Shown here: positions 1-9,086 of the stretch, one piece after another
How positions within the stretch are numbered: position 1 is the stretch's first letter
Layout of the letters: every line of letters begins with the position of its first letter
NCBI GenBank assembly: GCA_030537935.1
Contig: JAUNUY010000001.1
Span: forward strand, 16,820-80,819
Reading direction: 5' to 3'
Source of the DNA: Eubacteriales bacterium
Lineage (GTDB): Bacteria > Bacillota > Clostridia > Lachnospirales > Lachnospiraceae
DNA: 64,000 nucleotides
Program-made: the position numbers and the translations under genes
Notes under the pieces: generated by a model
The model's database searches: none
Seen by the model: the letters and a program-made list of their open reading frames with translations, nothing else
What the model was told of the DNA's origin: nothing

Positions 1-1
1 C

Positions 2-706
2 CCGTTGTCGAAAAATAAGCAGGGGAATGACGTGGGAACACAGTATCGTACCGGCATTTATTATGAGGATGAGAATCTGCGACCTGTGATTGACCGGGTA
101 TATTCATACTTTCAGGACGAAATCGGTAAACCGTTGGCTGTCGAGGTGGAACAGCTGAAAAACTTCGTGCCGGCGGAGGACTATCATCAGGATTACTTAC
201 AGAAGAATCCCGGCGGCTATTGTCATATCGATGTGCGGAGTGCCTATGAGCCGATAGACGGTCGACACTATGATAAGCCGGACGACAAGAAGATTAAGGA
301 GCAACTGACGCCGACACAATATGATGTGACGCAGAAGGCTGCGACCGAAGAACCGGGAACTTCCGAGTTCAACGGGAACGAAAAGAGGGGGTTGTATGTG
401 GATGTCGTAACGGGTCAACCCTTGTTTTCATCAAGTGACCAGTATGATGCCGGTTGCGGCTGGCCGTCCTTTACACGACCGATTACTTCAGATGTTTTAC
501 AAGTATTAGAAGACAATTCATTGGGGATGAAGCGTTTGGAAGTGAAAAGTAAGGATGGGGACAGTCATCTGGGACACGTGTTCGAGGATGGTCCTCAGAA
601 AGACGGGGGTCTGCGCTATTGCATCAACGGCGCCTCTCTGCGCTTTATTCCCTACGAAGAAATGGCGGATGCAGGTTATGGCATTTATACGTTGATGGTT
701 GAATGA
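2..706 (+). CDS. msrAB: Peptide methionine sulfoxide reductase MsrA/MsrB fusion, 5' end cut by window edge
   Basis: Repairs oxidised methionine: MsrA reduces the S-sulfoxide and MsrB the R-sulfoxide. The reading frame is open to the window edge, so only the end of MsrA is present. It starts in the conserved QGNDVGTQYR segment and includes the NPGGYCHID block near the MsrA C-terminus. The MsrB domain fills roughly the last 130 residues, with GLYVDVVTGQPLF, CGWPSF and the catalytic-cysteine block RYCINGASLRF. The two CxxC zinc pairs found in many MsrB proteins are absent, so this is a zinc-free MsrB. Fused MsrA-MsrB enzymes are common in Gram-positive bacteria. The stop overlaps the next start by 4 bases (ATGA at 703-706), so the two genes are translationally coupled. 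Identification is secure; the missing N-terminal part includes the MsrA catalytic GCFW region. Confidence 0.93.
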   Translation, partial: PLSKNKQGNDVGTQYRTGIYYEDENLRPVIDRVYSYFQDEIGKPLAVEVEQLKNFVPAEDYHQDYLQKNPGGYCHIDVRSAYEPIDGRHYDKPDDKKIKEQLTPTQYDVTQKAATEEPGTSEFNGNEKRGLYVDVVTGQPLFSSSDQYDAGCGWPSFTRPITSDVLQVLEDNSLGMKRLEVKSKDGDSHLGHVFEDGPQKDGGLRYCINGASLRFIPYEEMADAGYGIYTLMVE

Positions 707-2478
707 TAACGAAAGTGAAATACGCAGGACGTCAACGGTTTGTTGATTTACTACGGTTTGAAATCGTCTTCCGTTTACTTGCTGTTGCAATCGGACTACC
801 GTTGCTGAGTTTTTGTACCAATCTCATTGGTATGATTAGCGGCCGTCTCTATCTTTCACCTGCCGATTTGGGGAGCATGATTCGATTGCCCCTGTTTTGG
901 GTCGGTATGGTTATTCTGATTCCGTTGACGGGTTTGTTCATTCTGTTGGAAATAGTCATTGCATTGATGATCTTTTACCGACCTGATGACACCATCGGAT
1001 ACCGTATCCGTCATTTGACGATTCATGCGGTACGCGCCGTACGTCGTTGTTTTACCCGGGGCAACCGGATGATGTTGCTGTTGGCGGTATATCTGGGCAT
1101 GTTTACGTTCTTCCCGTCGGCTTTCATGAACAAGTTGACGATGCCCGGATTTATCCGGGACACCATCTTCCAGAATCCGTGGCTGACGGCAGGATATTAT
1201 ATATTAAAATTTATCCTATTCTTATTCACGCTTGCGTTGATTTTTTCCGCCCACGTCTTTTTCATGCACAAGACCGATTGTCGGACGGCCGTCCGGGAAA
1301 GTATTCGTCTGGTACGCGGACGTTTCATTCGGCTCTGCGTGGCGGTGTTGCTGGCCTTCGGGCTGCTGGGCGCGCTGAATTGGATTCTTTCGGACGTGTT
1401 CATCGAACTGAGCCGCATGGCGCTCATACATCCGCCTGCCGGATTCAAGATTGAAGTCCTGCTTTTCGGTCTCTTGCGAACGGGGCTGTCTCTGCTGTCT
1501 TTCGGTCGGCTGGTACTGTCAGTTACGGTACTCAGGTATGTCGTGAGCGTATCCTTTGCCCGGGCGGGCGGTGTTCCCGAAAAGCCCTGGCATGATTGTC
1601 CGGAGCGCCCGGTCGGTGGTAGTGCGAAACGTTCCCGCCGTATCGTGATTGCGGCGCTGGCGGCGATTCTGGTCTTTAATGTTTTGTACGTAAAGGCCGA
1701 ATTAAAACTCAACGCCCCGTATTCGGTGCTCAACCGGACAAAGATTACCGCACACCGGGCCTGTGGTGAAAGCGGCCCGGAAAATACTTTGGAGGGGTTG
1801 GTCATCGGTGCGGCCCGGAATGCGGATTATGCGGAAATCGATGTCCGGCTGACGGCGGACGGAGAATTAATATTGTTGCATGACAAAACATTTCGCCGCG
1901 TGGCCGATGACAGCGGTCGACCGGAAGAGATGACACTGGCGGATATTCGCCGGCTGCACATCCGTCATGAAGGGCCGGAGATTGTCCGTGTACCAACCTT
2001 ACGTGAGGCGATTGAAACGGCACGAAAGGTCGGTTTACGGTTGAATATTGAGGTCAAAACAACTGAGGCGGAACGAAATCGCTGTACGGACCGTCTTATC
2101 GAAATTTTGGATGAGACCGGTGCCGCTTCAGATTGTGTCGTGACAGCTTCGGACTATGCTGTTTTAGCACGCCTTCGTGAGAAACGGCCGGCCGTGAAGA
2201 CGGGTTATATCCTGGTTTTTGCCCGAGGCGATTTGGACAACCTGGATGCAGCGGATTTTGTCAGCGTGGAAGAAAAGAACGTGGACAAGGCATTTGCGAA
2301 TCGCATGCACGCGGCGGGAAAAGGGGTTCATGTTTGGACTGTCAATGAGCGTGAATCCATGGACAGGATGTTGGATTTGGGGGTGGATAATATTATCACC
2401 GATCAGCCCGGTATGGCGGCTTTACAGCGCATCATATATGAGCAGACGGATCCGCGGTTGAGGCGGATATTACGATAG
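703..2478 (+). CDS. Glycerophosphodiester phosphodiesterase with N-terminal membrane domain
   Basis: Predicted membrane-anchored glycerophosphodiesterase of 591 residues that hydrolyses glycerophosphodiesters to glycerol-3-phosphate and an alcohol. Residues 1-335 hold several long hydrophobic segments and match the membrane domain found in front of many Gram-positive GDPD enzymes. The catalytic domain begins near residue 345, with HRACGESGPENTL (the His and the ENT metal ligand), EIDVRLT, LLHDKTF (second catalytic His) and LNIEVKT. It ends with the family's VWTVN and ITDQP motifs. The active site probably faces outward, which would suit turnover of lipids or teichoic acid glycerophosphate, but this is inferred from the architecture. 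The start overlaps the msrAB stop. A DUF896 gene follows after 8 bases, so the three genes are probably one transcript. Confidence 0.9.
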   Translation: MITKVKYAGRQRFVDLLRFEIVFRLLAVAIGLPLLSFCTNLIGMISGRLYLSPADLGSMIRLPLFWVGMVILIPLTGLFILLEIVIALMIFYRPDDTIGYRIRHLTIHAVRAVRRCFTRGNRMMLLLAVYLGMFTFFPSAFMNKLTMPGFIRDTIFQNPWLTAGYYILKFILFLFTLALIFSAHVFFMHKTDCRTAVRESIRLVRGRFIRLCVAVLLAFGLLGALNWILSDVFIELSRMALIHPPAGFKIEVLLFGLLRTGLSLLSFGRLVLSVTVLRYVVSVSFARAGGVPEKPWHDCPERPVGGSAKRSRRIVIAALAAILVFNVLYVKAELKLNAPYSVLNRTKITAHRACGESGPENTLEGLVIGAARNADYAEIDVRLTADGELILLHDKTFRRVADDSGRPEEMTLADIRRLHIRHEGPEIVRVPTLREAIETARKVGLRLNIEVKTTEAERNRCTDRLIEILDETGAASDCVVTASDYAVLARLREKRPAVKTGYILVFARGDLDNLDAADFVSVEEKNVDKAFANRMHAAGKGVHVWTVNERESMDRMLDLGVDNIITDQPGMAALQRIIYEQTDPRLRRILR

Positions 2479-2486
2479 GAGGACGG

Positions 2487-2696
2487 ATGAATCGGGAGCG
2501 GATTGACCGTATCAATGAATTGGCACGAATTGCCAAGATTCGGACCTTGAGTGCGGAAGAGGCGGCAGAACGGGAGTTACTGCGCAGAGCATACATCGAC
2601 GAGTTCAAGGCGAATCTCAGGAGTCAGCTGGAAACGATAACGTTGGAAGACGAGCAGGGCAATCTCAGCAGGCTCGCGGATAAAAGGAAAAAGTAG
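2487..2696 (+). CDS. DUF896 (YnzC-like) small protein
   Basis: A 69-residue charged protein of the DUF896/UPF0291 family, represented by B. subtilis YnzC. The family signature is visible: an N-terminal helical pair with RIDRINELARIAK, then LSAEEAAERELLRRAYIDEF, which ends in the conserved YI-x-x-F segment. Family members are short helical-hairpin proteins, often linked to the SOS regulon, with no established biochemical role. A strong AGGAGGA ribosome binding site lies 8 bases before the ATG. It sits directly behind the glycerophosphodiesterase gene and is followed by an inverted repeat that may end the transcript. Confidence 0.88.
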   Translation: MNRERIDRINELARIAKIRTLSAEEAAERELLRRAYIDEFKANLRSQLETITLEDEQGNLSRLADKRKK

Positions 2697-2724
2697 GGCG
2701 GGATGTCGGAGTCGATATCCCGCC
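2697..2724 (+). terminator. Probable intrinsic terminator after the DUF896 gene
   Basis: Eight-base perfect arms GGCGGGAT (2697-2704) and ATCCCGCC (2717-2724) enclose a 12-base loop immediately after the stop codon. The following sequence has only a short T run (CTTT), so termination may be incomplete. Confidence 0.6.
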
Positions 2725-2798
2725 TCCGCTTTAAGCAAGAAGCATATTACCGGGGAAATTTACGGCGTGACAAGGCGATTGTGCCGACTCGGCCCATC

Positions 2799-2827
2799 TT
2801 GCAATAGCTTGACCAATCCGTTATAAT
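2799..2827 (+). promoter_or_regulatory. Sigma-A promoter for the aldehyde dehydrogenase gene
   Basis: TTGCAA (2799-2804), a 17-base spacer and TATAAT (2822-2827). The start codon is 68 bases downstream, behind an AAGGAGG ribosome binding site. Confidence 0.75.
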
Positions 2828-2894
2828 TAAAGATAGCAGAAGTTTGCAGACGGTTATGAAATCGTCTATCCGGGGATAGAAGCAAGGAGGAAGT

Positions 2895-4274
2895 ATGTCA
2901 CGTAAAACTGAAATATACAATTTGTTCGAGGATGCGCGGAAATACCTCAAATCAAAAAAGACCTTGGACCCGGAATTTCGGATCAAGATGTTGAAGCGAC
3001 TGCGGACAACGTTGAAGCGGTATGAGTCGGCCATTTACCGGGCGCTTCAGACGGATTTGAATAAATGTGAGCAGGAAGCGTTGATGACGGAGGTTTCCGT
3101 CGTTTTCACGGAGATTGATTATGTATTGAAAAACATTCGTGTATGGACCAAACCGCGTCCATGTCGGCCCTCTATGGTGCAGATGCCGGGCAAGGTCCGG
3201 GTCTATGACGAGCCGTACGGGGTCGTTTTAATCATCAGCCCGTGGAATTATCCGTTTCAGTTAACTCTGTTGCCGTTAATCGGAGCGATTGCGGCAGGGA
3301 ATTGTGTTATCTTGAAACCGTCAGCATACAGCCGGCATACTACGGCCGTATTGGAAAAAATCTGTGCGGAAGCCTTTCCCCGCGGATTCGTGAGTTGCGT
3401 AACGGGCGGACGGGAAGAAAATGTCGATTTATTGGACTTGCCATTTGACTATATCTTTTTCACCGGGTCCCCTGCCGTCGGTAAGATCGTTGCGAAAAAG
3501 GCGGCGGAACATTTGACGCCGGTCACCTTGGAGCTGGGCGGAAAATCTCCGGTTATTATTGATGAGACGGCGGATATTTCAAAGACGGCCCGCCGCGTGG
3601 CCTTCGGTAAGTTGCTGAATGCGGGACAGACCTGTGTGGCACCGGATTACGTTTACGTTCACAAGCGGGTGAAACCGCGTTTCATATCGGAGTTGACGGC
3701 GCAGTTTGATATCATATCCGCCGGTGGAGACTATGCGGATACTTGCTACCCGCGGATTATCAACGAGAAACATTTTGAGCGGCTGGCGGCGATGTTGGAA
3801 GAGGCGGATATTGTTTATGGTGGAAAGATTGATGCCGCAAAGCGGCGCATCTATCCGACCATTTTGGAAAACGCACCGGCGGATAGTACTTTGATGCAAA
3901 CGGAAATCTTCGGACCCTTGTTACCGCTTATCGAATTCGAGGATGTCGAGACGGTATTTATGGCCTTGGCGGAAAAGGCAAAGCCGCTGGCGGCCTACCT
4001 CTTTACTTCGGACGATGAACTGGCGGAGCGTTTCATCCGGGAGATGCCTTTCGGGGGTGGCTGTATTAATGACTGTGTCATGCAGGTGGCAACGCATTTT
4101 GCACCCTTCGGCGGAGTCGGCAACAGCGGTATGGGTGCATACCATGGATATGCAACTTATAAGACTTTTTCACATGGAAAAACCGTATTGCATAAACCGT
4201 GGAAGATGGATAATATGATGCGACATCATCCGTATACGGACAAGAAGTTAGGTTTATTAAAAGCATTGTTGTAA
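2895..4274 (+). CDS. NAD(P)-dependent aldehyde dehydrogenase (class-3 type)
   Basis: Soluble aldehyde dehydrogenase of 459 residues, oxidising an aldehyde to its acid with NAD(P)+. The cofactor-binding motif ISPWNYPF and the LKPS segment lie around residues 115-145. The glycine turn FTGSPAVGK follows, then the general-base glutamate in TLELGGKSP and the nucleophilic cysteine in GQTCVAPDYV. The short length, the absence of a long N-terminal arm and a basic C-terminal region after the FGGVGNSGMG motif match the class-3 (fatty/aromatic aldehyde) group. The exact substrate cannot be read from sequence. It has its own consensus promoter and an AAGGAGG site 6 bases before the ATG. A phosphodiesterase gene follows after 8 bases. 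Confidence 0.92.
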   Translation: MSRKTEIYNLFEDARKYLKSKKTLDPEFRIKMLKRLRTTLKRYESAIYRALQTDLNKCEQEALMTEVSVVFTEIDYVLKNIRVWTKPRPCRPSMVQMPGKVRVYDEPYGVVLIISPWNYPFQLTLLPLIGAIAAGNCVILKPSAYSRHTTAVLEKICAEAFPRGFVSCVTGGREENVDLLDLPFDYIFFTGSPAVGKIVAKKAAEHLTPVTLELGGKSPVIIDETADISKTARRVAFGKLLNAGQTCVAPDYVYVHKRVKPRFISELTAQFDIISAGGDYADTCYPRIINEKHFERLAAMLEEADIVYGGKIDAAKRRIYPTILENAPADSTLMQTEIFGPLLPLIEFEDVETVFMALAEKAKPLAAYLFTSDDELAERFIREMPFGGGCINDCVMQVATHFAPFGGVGNSGMGAYHGYATYKTFSHGKTVLHKPWKMDNMMRHHPYTDKKLGLLKALL

Positions 4275-4282
4275 GGGGGCAT

Positions 4283-4768
4283 ATGAAATTACTGGTTGTA
4301 AGTGATAACCATGGACGATTGGCGAATCTCCGGAAGATTATTCGGAAAACGGGAAAGGTCGATGCTCTGTTTCATTTGGGCGATCTATGTATGACTAAAC
4401 GCGACATTGAGGCGTTGGTGGATTGTCCGACCTATTTCGTTGCGGGAAATAACGACTATAGTGCGGAACTGGAAAATGAACATACGATTCGATTTATGGG
4501 GAAGCGCATCTTGATGGTGCACGGTCATTATCACGGGGTGTACTATGGTTTGGAACGGTTAGCGACGCGCGCGATGTATCGTGATATTGATATTGTCATG
4601 TACGGTCATACACATCAACCCTCGATTGACGTAATCGGCTCCGTAACCCTTATTAATCCCGGTAGCGTGGAGCGGCCTCGCCAGGATCCGCCGCACCCGT
4701 CTTATATCACCATTGATGTGGATGATGCGGGAGCGTTTCATTTTAAAATCAACTATTTGTTGTCATAG
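4283..4768 (+). CDS. YfcE/MJ0936-type metallophosphoesterase
   Basis: Small (161-residue) calcineurin-like phosphodiesterase. All metal-binding blocks are present in order: SDNHG near the N-terminus, HLGD, VAGNND, the histidine-rich MVHGHYHG and YGHTHQP, and finally LINPGS. Related proteins of this size hydrolyse model phosphodiesters with Mn2+, but their cellular substrate is generally unknown. The gene starts 8 bases after the aldehyde dehydrogenase stop with an AAGGGGG site, so it is probably cotranscribed with it. The pta promoter follows within 40 bases of the stop. Family assignment is secure; the biological role is open. Confidence 0.9.
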   Translation: MKLLVVSDNHGRLANLRKIIRKTGKVDALFHLGDLCMTKRDIEALVDCPTYFVAGNNDYSAELENEHTIRFMGKRILMVHGHYHGVYYGLERLATRAMYRDIDIVMYGHTHQPSIDVIGSVTLINPGSVERPRQDPPHPSYITIDVDDAGAFHFKINYLLS

Positions 4769-4801
4769 CGGATTTCCTACAAAAAGGCGGAGATTTCCAG
4801 G

Positions 4802-4830
4802 TTGTATGCACGTATAAAGTGTTATATAAT
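4802..4830 (+). promoter_or_regulatory. Sigma-A promoter of the pta-ackA operon
   Basis: TTGTAT (4802-4807), a 17-base spacer and TATAAT (4825-4830). The pta start is 36 bases downstream, with an AAGGAAGG ribosome binding site. Confidence 0.78.
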
Positions 4831-4866
4831 GGACGGAGATAATTTATATAAAGGAAGGACAACGGT

Positions 4867-5868
4867 ATGAATTTTATTGACTCCTTAAAACAACGGGCAA
4901 AAGCATGTCGAAAGACGATTGTTTTACCGGAAACGGAAGATGTACGGACCATTGAGGCGGCACACAAGGCATTGGCCGAAGGGTTGGCCGACATCGTGTT
5001 AATCGGTGATGAAGCGGACATCAAAGAATTGGCGAAGGCGAACAGCTTCGACATTTCCGGTGCGAGCATTGTCAATCCGGCAACGGATGCAAAGTTCGAC
5101 GAATATGCGAACCTGTTGGTTGAGTTGCGCAAGAAAAAAGGGATGACGAAGGAAGAAGCGGTGGCACTGCTGAAAGATGCTCCTTTGTATTACGGGTGTC
5201 TGATGGTAAAGGCGGGTGATGCGGACGGTATGGTTGCCGGTGCGGTCAACTCGACGGCAAACGTATTGCGTTCGGCTCTGCAAGTGATTAAGACGGCACC
5301 GGGTACGAAAATGGTGTCGGCCTTCTTTCTGATGATAGTGCCCGACTGTACTTACGGAGAAAACGGAACATTCATCTTTGCGGACTCCGGCCTCGTACAG
5401 AATCCGACGGCGGAAGAGTTGGCTGAAATTGCATCCAGCTCCATCGATTCGTTTGAACTGCTGGTCGGTGCGGAAGCGAAGGTGGGGATGCTTTCCCATT
5501 CAACGAAGGGGTCGGCAAAACATCCCGATGCGGACAAGGTTATCCAAGCGACGGCACTGGCACGCGAGAAAAGACCGGATAAGAAAATCGGCGGGGAGCT
5601 GCAACTGGATGCGGCCATCGTTCCGGGTGTTGCCGCAAGTAAGGCGCCGGGTGAGCCGGCAGCCGGTGAGGCGAACGTTCTCCTGTTCCCTGATTTGGAT
5701 GCCGGCAATATCGGCTATAAGTTGGTACAACGTCTGGCAAAGGCGGAAGCCTATGGTCCGATTACTCAGGGGCTGGCACGGCCCGTCAACGATCTTTCCC
5801 GCGGTTGCGTAGCAGACGACATTGTAGGTGTCATTGCCATCACAGCCGTGCAGGCACAATCGGAATAG
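4867..5868 (+). CDS. pta: Phosphate acetyltransferase
   Basis: Converts acetyl-CoA and phosphate to acetyl phosphate and CoA, the first step of acetate formation. The 333-residue length is that of the short, single-domain Pta found in Gram-positive bacteria. Typical blocks are present: VLPETEDVRTIEAA at the N-terminus, GCLMVKAGDADGMVAGAVNSTANVLR in the middle (residues about 110-140), and the C-terminal NVLLFPDLDAGNIGYKLVQR and GLARPVNDLSRG segments of the PTA_PTB family. It lies 19 bases in front of ackA under one promoter and forms the classical ATP-yielding operon with it. No odd features. Confidence 0.97.
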   Translation: MNFIDSLKQRAKACRKTIVLPETEDVRTIEAAHKALAEGLADIVLIGDEADIKELAKANSFDISGASIVNPATDAKFDEYANLLVELRKKKGMTKEEAVALLKDAPLYYGCLMVKAGDADGMVAGAVNSTANVLRSALQVIKTAPGTKMVSAFFLMIVPDCTYGENGTFIFADSGLVQNPTAEELAEIASSSIDSFELLVGAEAKVGMLSHSTKGSAKHPDADKVIQATALAREKRPDKKIGGELQLDAAIVPGVAASKAPGEPAAGEANVLLFPDLDAGNIGYKLVQRLAKAEAYGPITQGLARPVNDLSRGCVADDIVGVIAITAVQAQSE

Positions 5869-5887
5869 CACGAAGAGAGGAAATATA

Positions 5888-7078
5888 ATGGAAGTATTGG
5901 TTATTAATTGCGGCAGCTCGTCTTTGAAATTTCAGTTCATCGACTCCGTAAAAGAAGAAGTTCTGGCCAAGGGCCTTTGTGAGCGAATCGGTATCGATGG
6001 CGGTCGCCTGGTATATCAGCGTGAAGGATATGATAAGATTACGACGGAAAAGCAGATGGCCGACCATACGGTGGCCGTTAAGATGGTGCTGGAAGCATTG
6101 CAAGATGAGGAAAACGGTGTCATTAAGGACATCCATGAGGTAGAGGCCGTCGGCCACCGCGTGGTACATGGCGGCGAGAAGTTCTCTTCCAGTATCGTGA
6201 TTGACGACGAGGTATTAAAGGGCATTGAGGCTTGTAATGATTTGGCACCGCTTCATAACCCGGCAAATCTCATCGGTATCAACGCATGTCGGGCACTGAT
6301 GCCGGGCGTTCCGATGGTCGCCGTTTTCGATACGGCTTTCCATCAAACCATGCCGCAGAAGGCTTATCTCTATGGTATTCCGTATGCATTGTATGAAAAA
6401 TACGGTATTCGACGTTACGGTTTCCACGGTACATCGCACAGCTATGTGAGCCGGAAAGCGGCTGAATTTTTCGGATTCAAACCGGAAGCATCCAAGGTGG
6501 TGGTATGCCATTTGGGTAACGGTTCTTCCATTTGTGCGGTCAAGAACGGCAAGTCCGTGGATACTAGCATGGGCTTTACGCCCCTGGCTGGCGTGCTCAT
6601 GGGTACGCGAAGCGGTGATATCGATCCCGCTATTGTCGATTTTCTCTACCATAAAGGTATGACCATCGAGGAAATTCACAGCCTGTTGAATAAGGAAAGC
6701 GGCGTGCTCGGTCTGTCCGGTTATTCTTCCGACTTCAGAGATATTGAAGACGGGGTGGCGGAAGGACGTGAAGAGGCCATTCGCGCCTTGGACGTATTCT
6801 GTTATGGCGTAGCGAAGTACATTGCCGGCTATGCGGCGGCAATGGGCGGCGTAGATGTCATTGCGTTTACGGCCGGTGTCGGTGAAAATGACACGGGCGT
6901 ACGTGAACGGGTTTGTGAGTACCTGACGTTTATGGGCGTTAAATTTGATGCGGCGGCGAATAATGTACGCGGCAAGGCAGCGAAGATTTCGACGGATGAC
7001 TCCACCGTACAAGTATGCGTCATGCCGACGAACGAAGAACTTGTCATCGCATTGGACACCTTGGCGTTAGTCCAATAA
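5888..7078 (+). CDS. ackA: Acetate kinase
   Basis: Makes ATP and acetate from acetyl phosphate and ADP. The 396-residue protein begins with the phosphate-binding block MEVLVINCGSSSLKFQF. It contains the family's FDTAFHQTMP, GFHGTSH, CHLGNGSSICA and GFTPLAGVLMGTRSGD blocks and the ATP-site FTAGVGEN. An upstream in-frame TTG at 5828 lies inside pta and has no suitable ribosome binding site. The ATG at 5888 follows AGAGAGGAA and gives the N-terminus expected for the family. A hairpin terminator follows 27 bases after the stop. Together with pta this shows fermentative ATP production from acetyl-CoA. Confidence 0.98.
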   Translation: MEVLVINCGSSSLKFQFIDSVKEEVLAKGLCERIGIDGGRLVYQREGYDKITTEKQMADHTVAVKMVLEALQDEENGVIKDIHEVEAVGHRVVHGGEKFSSSIVIDDEVLKGIEACNDLAPLHNPANLIGINACRALMPGVPMVAVFDTAFHQTMPQKAYLYGIPYALYEKYGIRRYGFHGTSHSYVSRKAAEFFGFKPEASKVVVCHLGNGSSICAVKNGKSVDTSMGFTPLAGVLMGTRSGDIDPAIVDFLYHKGMTIEEIHSLLNKESGVLGLSGYSSDFRDIEDGVAEGREEAIRALDVFCYGVAKYIAGYAAAMGGVDVIAFTAGVGENDTGVRERVCEYLTFMGVKFDAAANNVRGKAAKISTDDSTVQVCVMPTNEELVIALDTLALVQ

Positions 7079-7104
7079 AGCATGTAATAACAACAATATG
7101 ATAC

Positions 7105-7136
7105 GGGCGCGGTTCCGAAACGGACCGCGCTCTTTT
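7105..7136 (+). terminator. Intrinsic terminator of pta-ackA
   Basis: GCGCGG-T-TCCG-AAA-CGGA-CCGCGC hairpin (10 paired bases with one bulged T) followed by TCTTTT. Its position shows that the possible upstream starts of the following symporter at 7098 and 7140 are not the real one. Confidence 0.85.
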
Positions 7137-7151
7137 GCAATGGAAGGAACA

Positions 7152-8327
7152 ATGAAAAAAATACGACAATCACTTATTTTCAAATTACTGGTCGGTCTTA
7201 TCATCGGCATCATCGTCGGTGCCCATGCCAATGAGTCCGTCATTTCCGTTATCAACGTATTAAAGACAATTTCCGGGGACATCATTTTTTACGTGGTCCC
7301 GCTGATTATTTTAGGTTTCATTACACCGGCCATCATCGGTCTGAAGGAGAATGCCGGCCGTATCCTGGGTATCACGCTGACCATATGTTATGTTTCATCC
7401 GTCGGTGCGGCCCTGTTCAGTTATCTGGTCGGTCTGGGGTTGATTCCATGGCTTAATGTTCCGGCGAAGGCGGTTGATCTTCGGGCGATTCCCGAAGCGC
7501 TATTTGAATTGAAGATAGAACCCGTTATGCCCGTAATGACGGCATTGATTACGGCGGTCGTTATCGGCCTGGGGGTTCTGTTTACGAAGAGTAAGACCTT
7601 TGAATCTCTCTTGCAGGAGTTTCACCGCATCGTACTTTGGATTGTAGATAAACTCGTTTTGCGGCTGCTGCCGTTTTACATTGCATTCAATTTTGCGGTA
7701 TTGGCCTACGAGGGCGGTATCATTCATGAATTACCCGTTTTTTTGAAGGTCATTTTGGTGGTCATCGTCGGTCATTTCATCTGGCTGGCGCTATTGTACG
7801 GTATTGCCGGTGCGGTGTCCAAAAAGAATCCGAAAGAGGTGTTCCGGCACTACGGACCTGCCTATATGACCGCGCTAGGGACCATGAGCAGTGCGGCGAC
7901 CTTGCCGGTTGCTTTACGGTGTGCAGGCCGGTCTGAAGTTCTGGACCAGAAGATTAAAGACTTCACGGTGCCGCTTTGCGCGAATACGCATCTTTGCGGT
8001 TCCGTCCTAACAGAAACCTTTTTCGTCATGGTCGTCTCGCGTCTGCTTTATGGACAATTCCCGCCGCTTTCGAGCATGCTTGTATTTATTTTCCTGTTGG
8101 GCATCTTCGCCATTGCGGCACCCGGTGTGCCCGGTGGAACGGTTGTGGCATCGTTGGGCCTGATTATCAGTGTTTTACAATTCGATTCGGCGGGAACCGC
8201 TCTGATGTTATCCATCTTTGCATTACAGGACAGTTTCGGTACGGCATGTAACATCACCGGCGACGGTGCCGTCTCTCTAATGGTGACCGGCATCGTTGAG
8301 CGACGTAAACGAAAGAAGGGCAAGTAG
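7152..8327 (+). CDS. Dicarboxylate/amino acid:cation symporter (DAACS family)
   Basis: Integral membrane protein of 391 residues, predicted to import a dicarboxylate or amino acid with Na+ or H+. It has about eight membrane segments, starting with FKLLVGLIIGIIVGAHA. The two re-entrant signatures of the glutamate/serine transporter family are recognisable: the serine-rich ALGTMSSAATLPVAL around residues 235-250, and the C-terminal APGVPGGTVVASLG followed by DSFGTACNITGDGAVSLMV, which carries the substrate- and sodium-binding NxxGD-like stretch. The ATG at 7152 follows GGAAGG and lies beyond the ackA terminator. Substrate specificity (serine/threonine, glutamate or C4-dicarboxylate) cannot be decided. 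A lipoprotein gene follows after 28 bases and is probably cotranscribed. Confidence 0.88.
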   Translation: MKKIRQSLIFKLLVGLIIGIIVGAHANESVISVINVLKTISGDIIFYVVPLIILGFITPAIIGLKENAGRILGITLTICYVSSVGAALFSYLVGLGLIPWLNVPAKAVDLRAIPEALFELKIEPVMPVMTALITAVVIGLGVLFTKSKTFESLLQEFHRIVLWIVDKLVLRLLPFYIAFNFAVLAYEGGIIHELPVFLKVILVVIVGHFIWLALLYGIAGAVSKKNPKEVFRHYGPAYMTALGTMSSAATLPVALRCAGRSEVLDQKIKDFTVPLCANTHLCGSVLTETFFVMVVSRLLYGQFPPLSSMLVFIFLLGIFAIAAPGVPGGTVVASLGLIISVLQFDSAGTALMLSIFALQDSFGTACNITGDGAVSLMVTGIVERRKRKKGK

Positions 8328-8355
8328 TTTAAGGAACAGGTAGAAGGGAAGGGGA

Positions 8356-9051
8356 ATGATAAAAAAGCGTTATGTAACGGCGATATTTTCATTGATACTG
8401 TTTGGGGGCATCCTTGGCGGATGCGGTACGGAGCGGACCGAAGAGGTCAAGCCACCTGATGAAATACGGAATGAAAAACCGAAGGACGAGAAAGAACCGG
8501 CAGATGAAATCGTACCGGTATCGGACGAGGAACGAGAAAAGGCGGCCGCGTTTTATGAGAAAGTCTTGCAGGACCCGGAAGCCTATTTTCCGGTCAAGGT
8601 CTTTGAAGCGGGAAAAGACGATCCGGCGGACTATCGGTATATGAGTTATTCATTCTACGATGTAAAGCCGGGGGTCGCACCGTTGTTGGGCATAAGCGAA
8701 TATTATATGGTGGATAATAAACCCACAACGAATCTTCATTTAATGGCGTATGATTCGGCTAAGGATACGGGCATTCTTTATCCGGTTCTGCACTCGGAAG
8801 ATCCAATGCATAATTGGAACATTGCGGACGCAAGACAGGAGTTGATTGAATCGGAGTGGCAGCCGGACCATACGATCAGATTAGCTCGTGTCGAGCTGAT
8901 TGACGGGCAATTTCATCCTTGCGACGAGTATATCCATTCACCGCTTAAATTGATGCCTAAGCGATACCAATACAAGCGTATGCAACATGCCAGCCCTTTA
9001 AATGACATGGGTCTGCTGGAAATTTTCAAGGCGGGAAAGATGGCACGGTAA
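8356..9051 (+). CDS. Predicted lipoprotein of unknown function
   Basis: A 231-residue secreted lipoprotein. The N-terminus has a lysine/arginine pair, a hydrophobic stretch and a lipobox LGGC with the lipidated cysteine at residue 23. A glutamate/lysine/proline-rich linker follows to about residue 55. The rest is a soluble domain rich in aromatic residues (YRYMSYSFYDVKPG, HLMAYDSA, HNWNIADARQELIESEW) that I do not recognise. It starts behind GAAGGGAAGGGG, 28 bases after the symporter stop, so it may act with that transporter at the membrane surface; this is inferred from position only. A strong terminator follows within 40 bases. Confidence 0.8.
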   Translation: MIKKRYVTAIFSLILFGGILGGCGTERTEEVKPPDEIRNEKPKDEKEPADEIVPVSDEEREKAAAFYEKVLQDPEAYFPVKVFEAGKDDPADYRYMSYSFYDVKPGVAPLLGISEYYMVDNKPTTNLHLMAYDSAKDTGILYPVLHSEDPMHNWNIADARQELIESEWQPDHTIRLARVELIDGQFHPCDEYIHSPLKLMPKRYQYKRMQHASPLNDMGLLEIFKAGKMAR

Positions 9052-9086
9052 AAATTCGCTCTCAGTGTAAAATAGCGTGGTCGACG

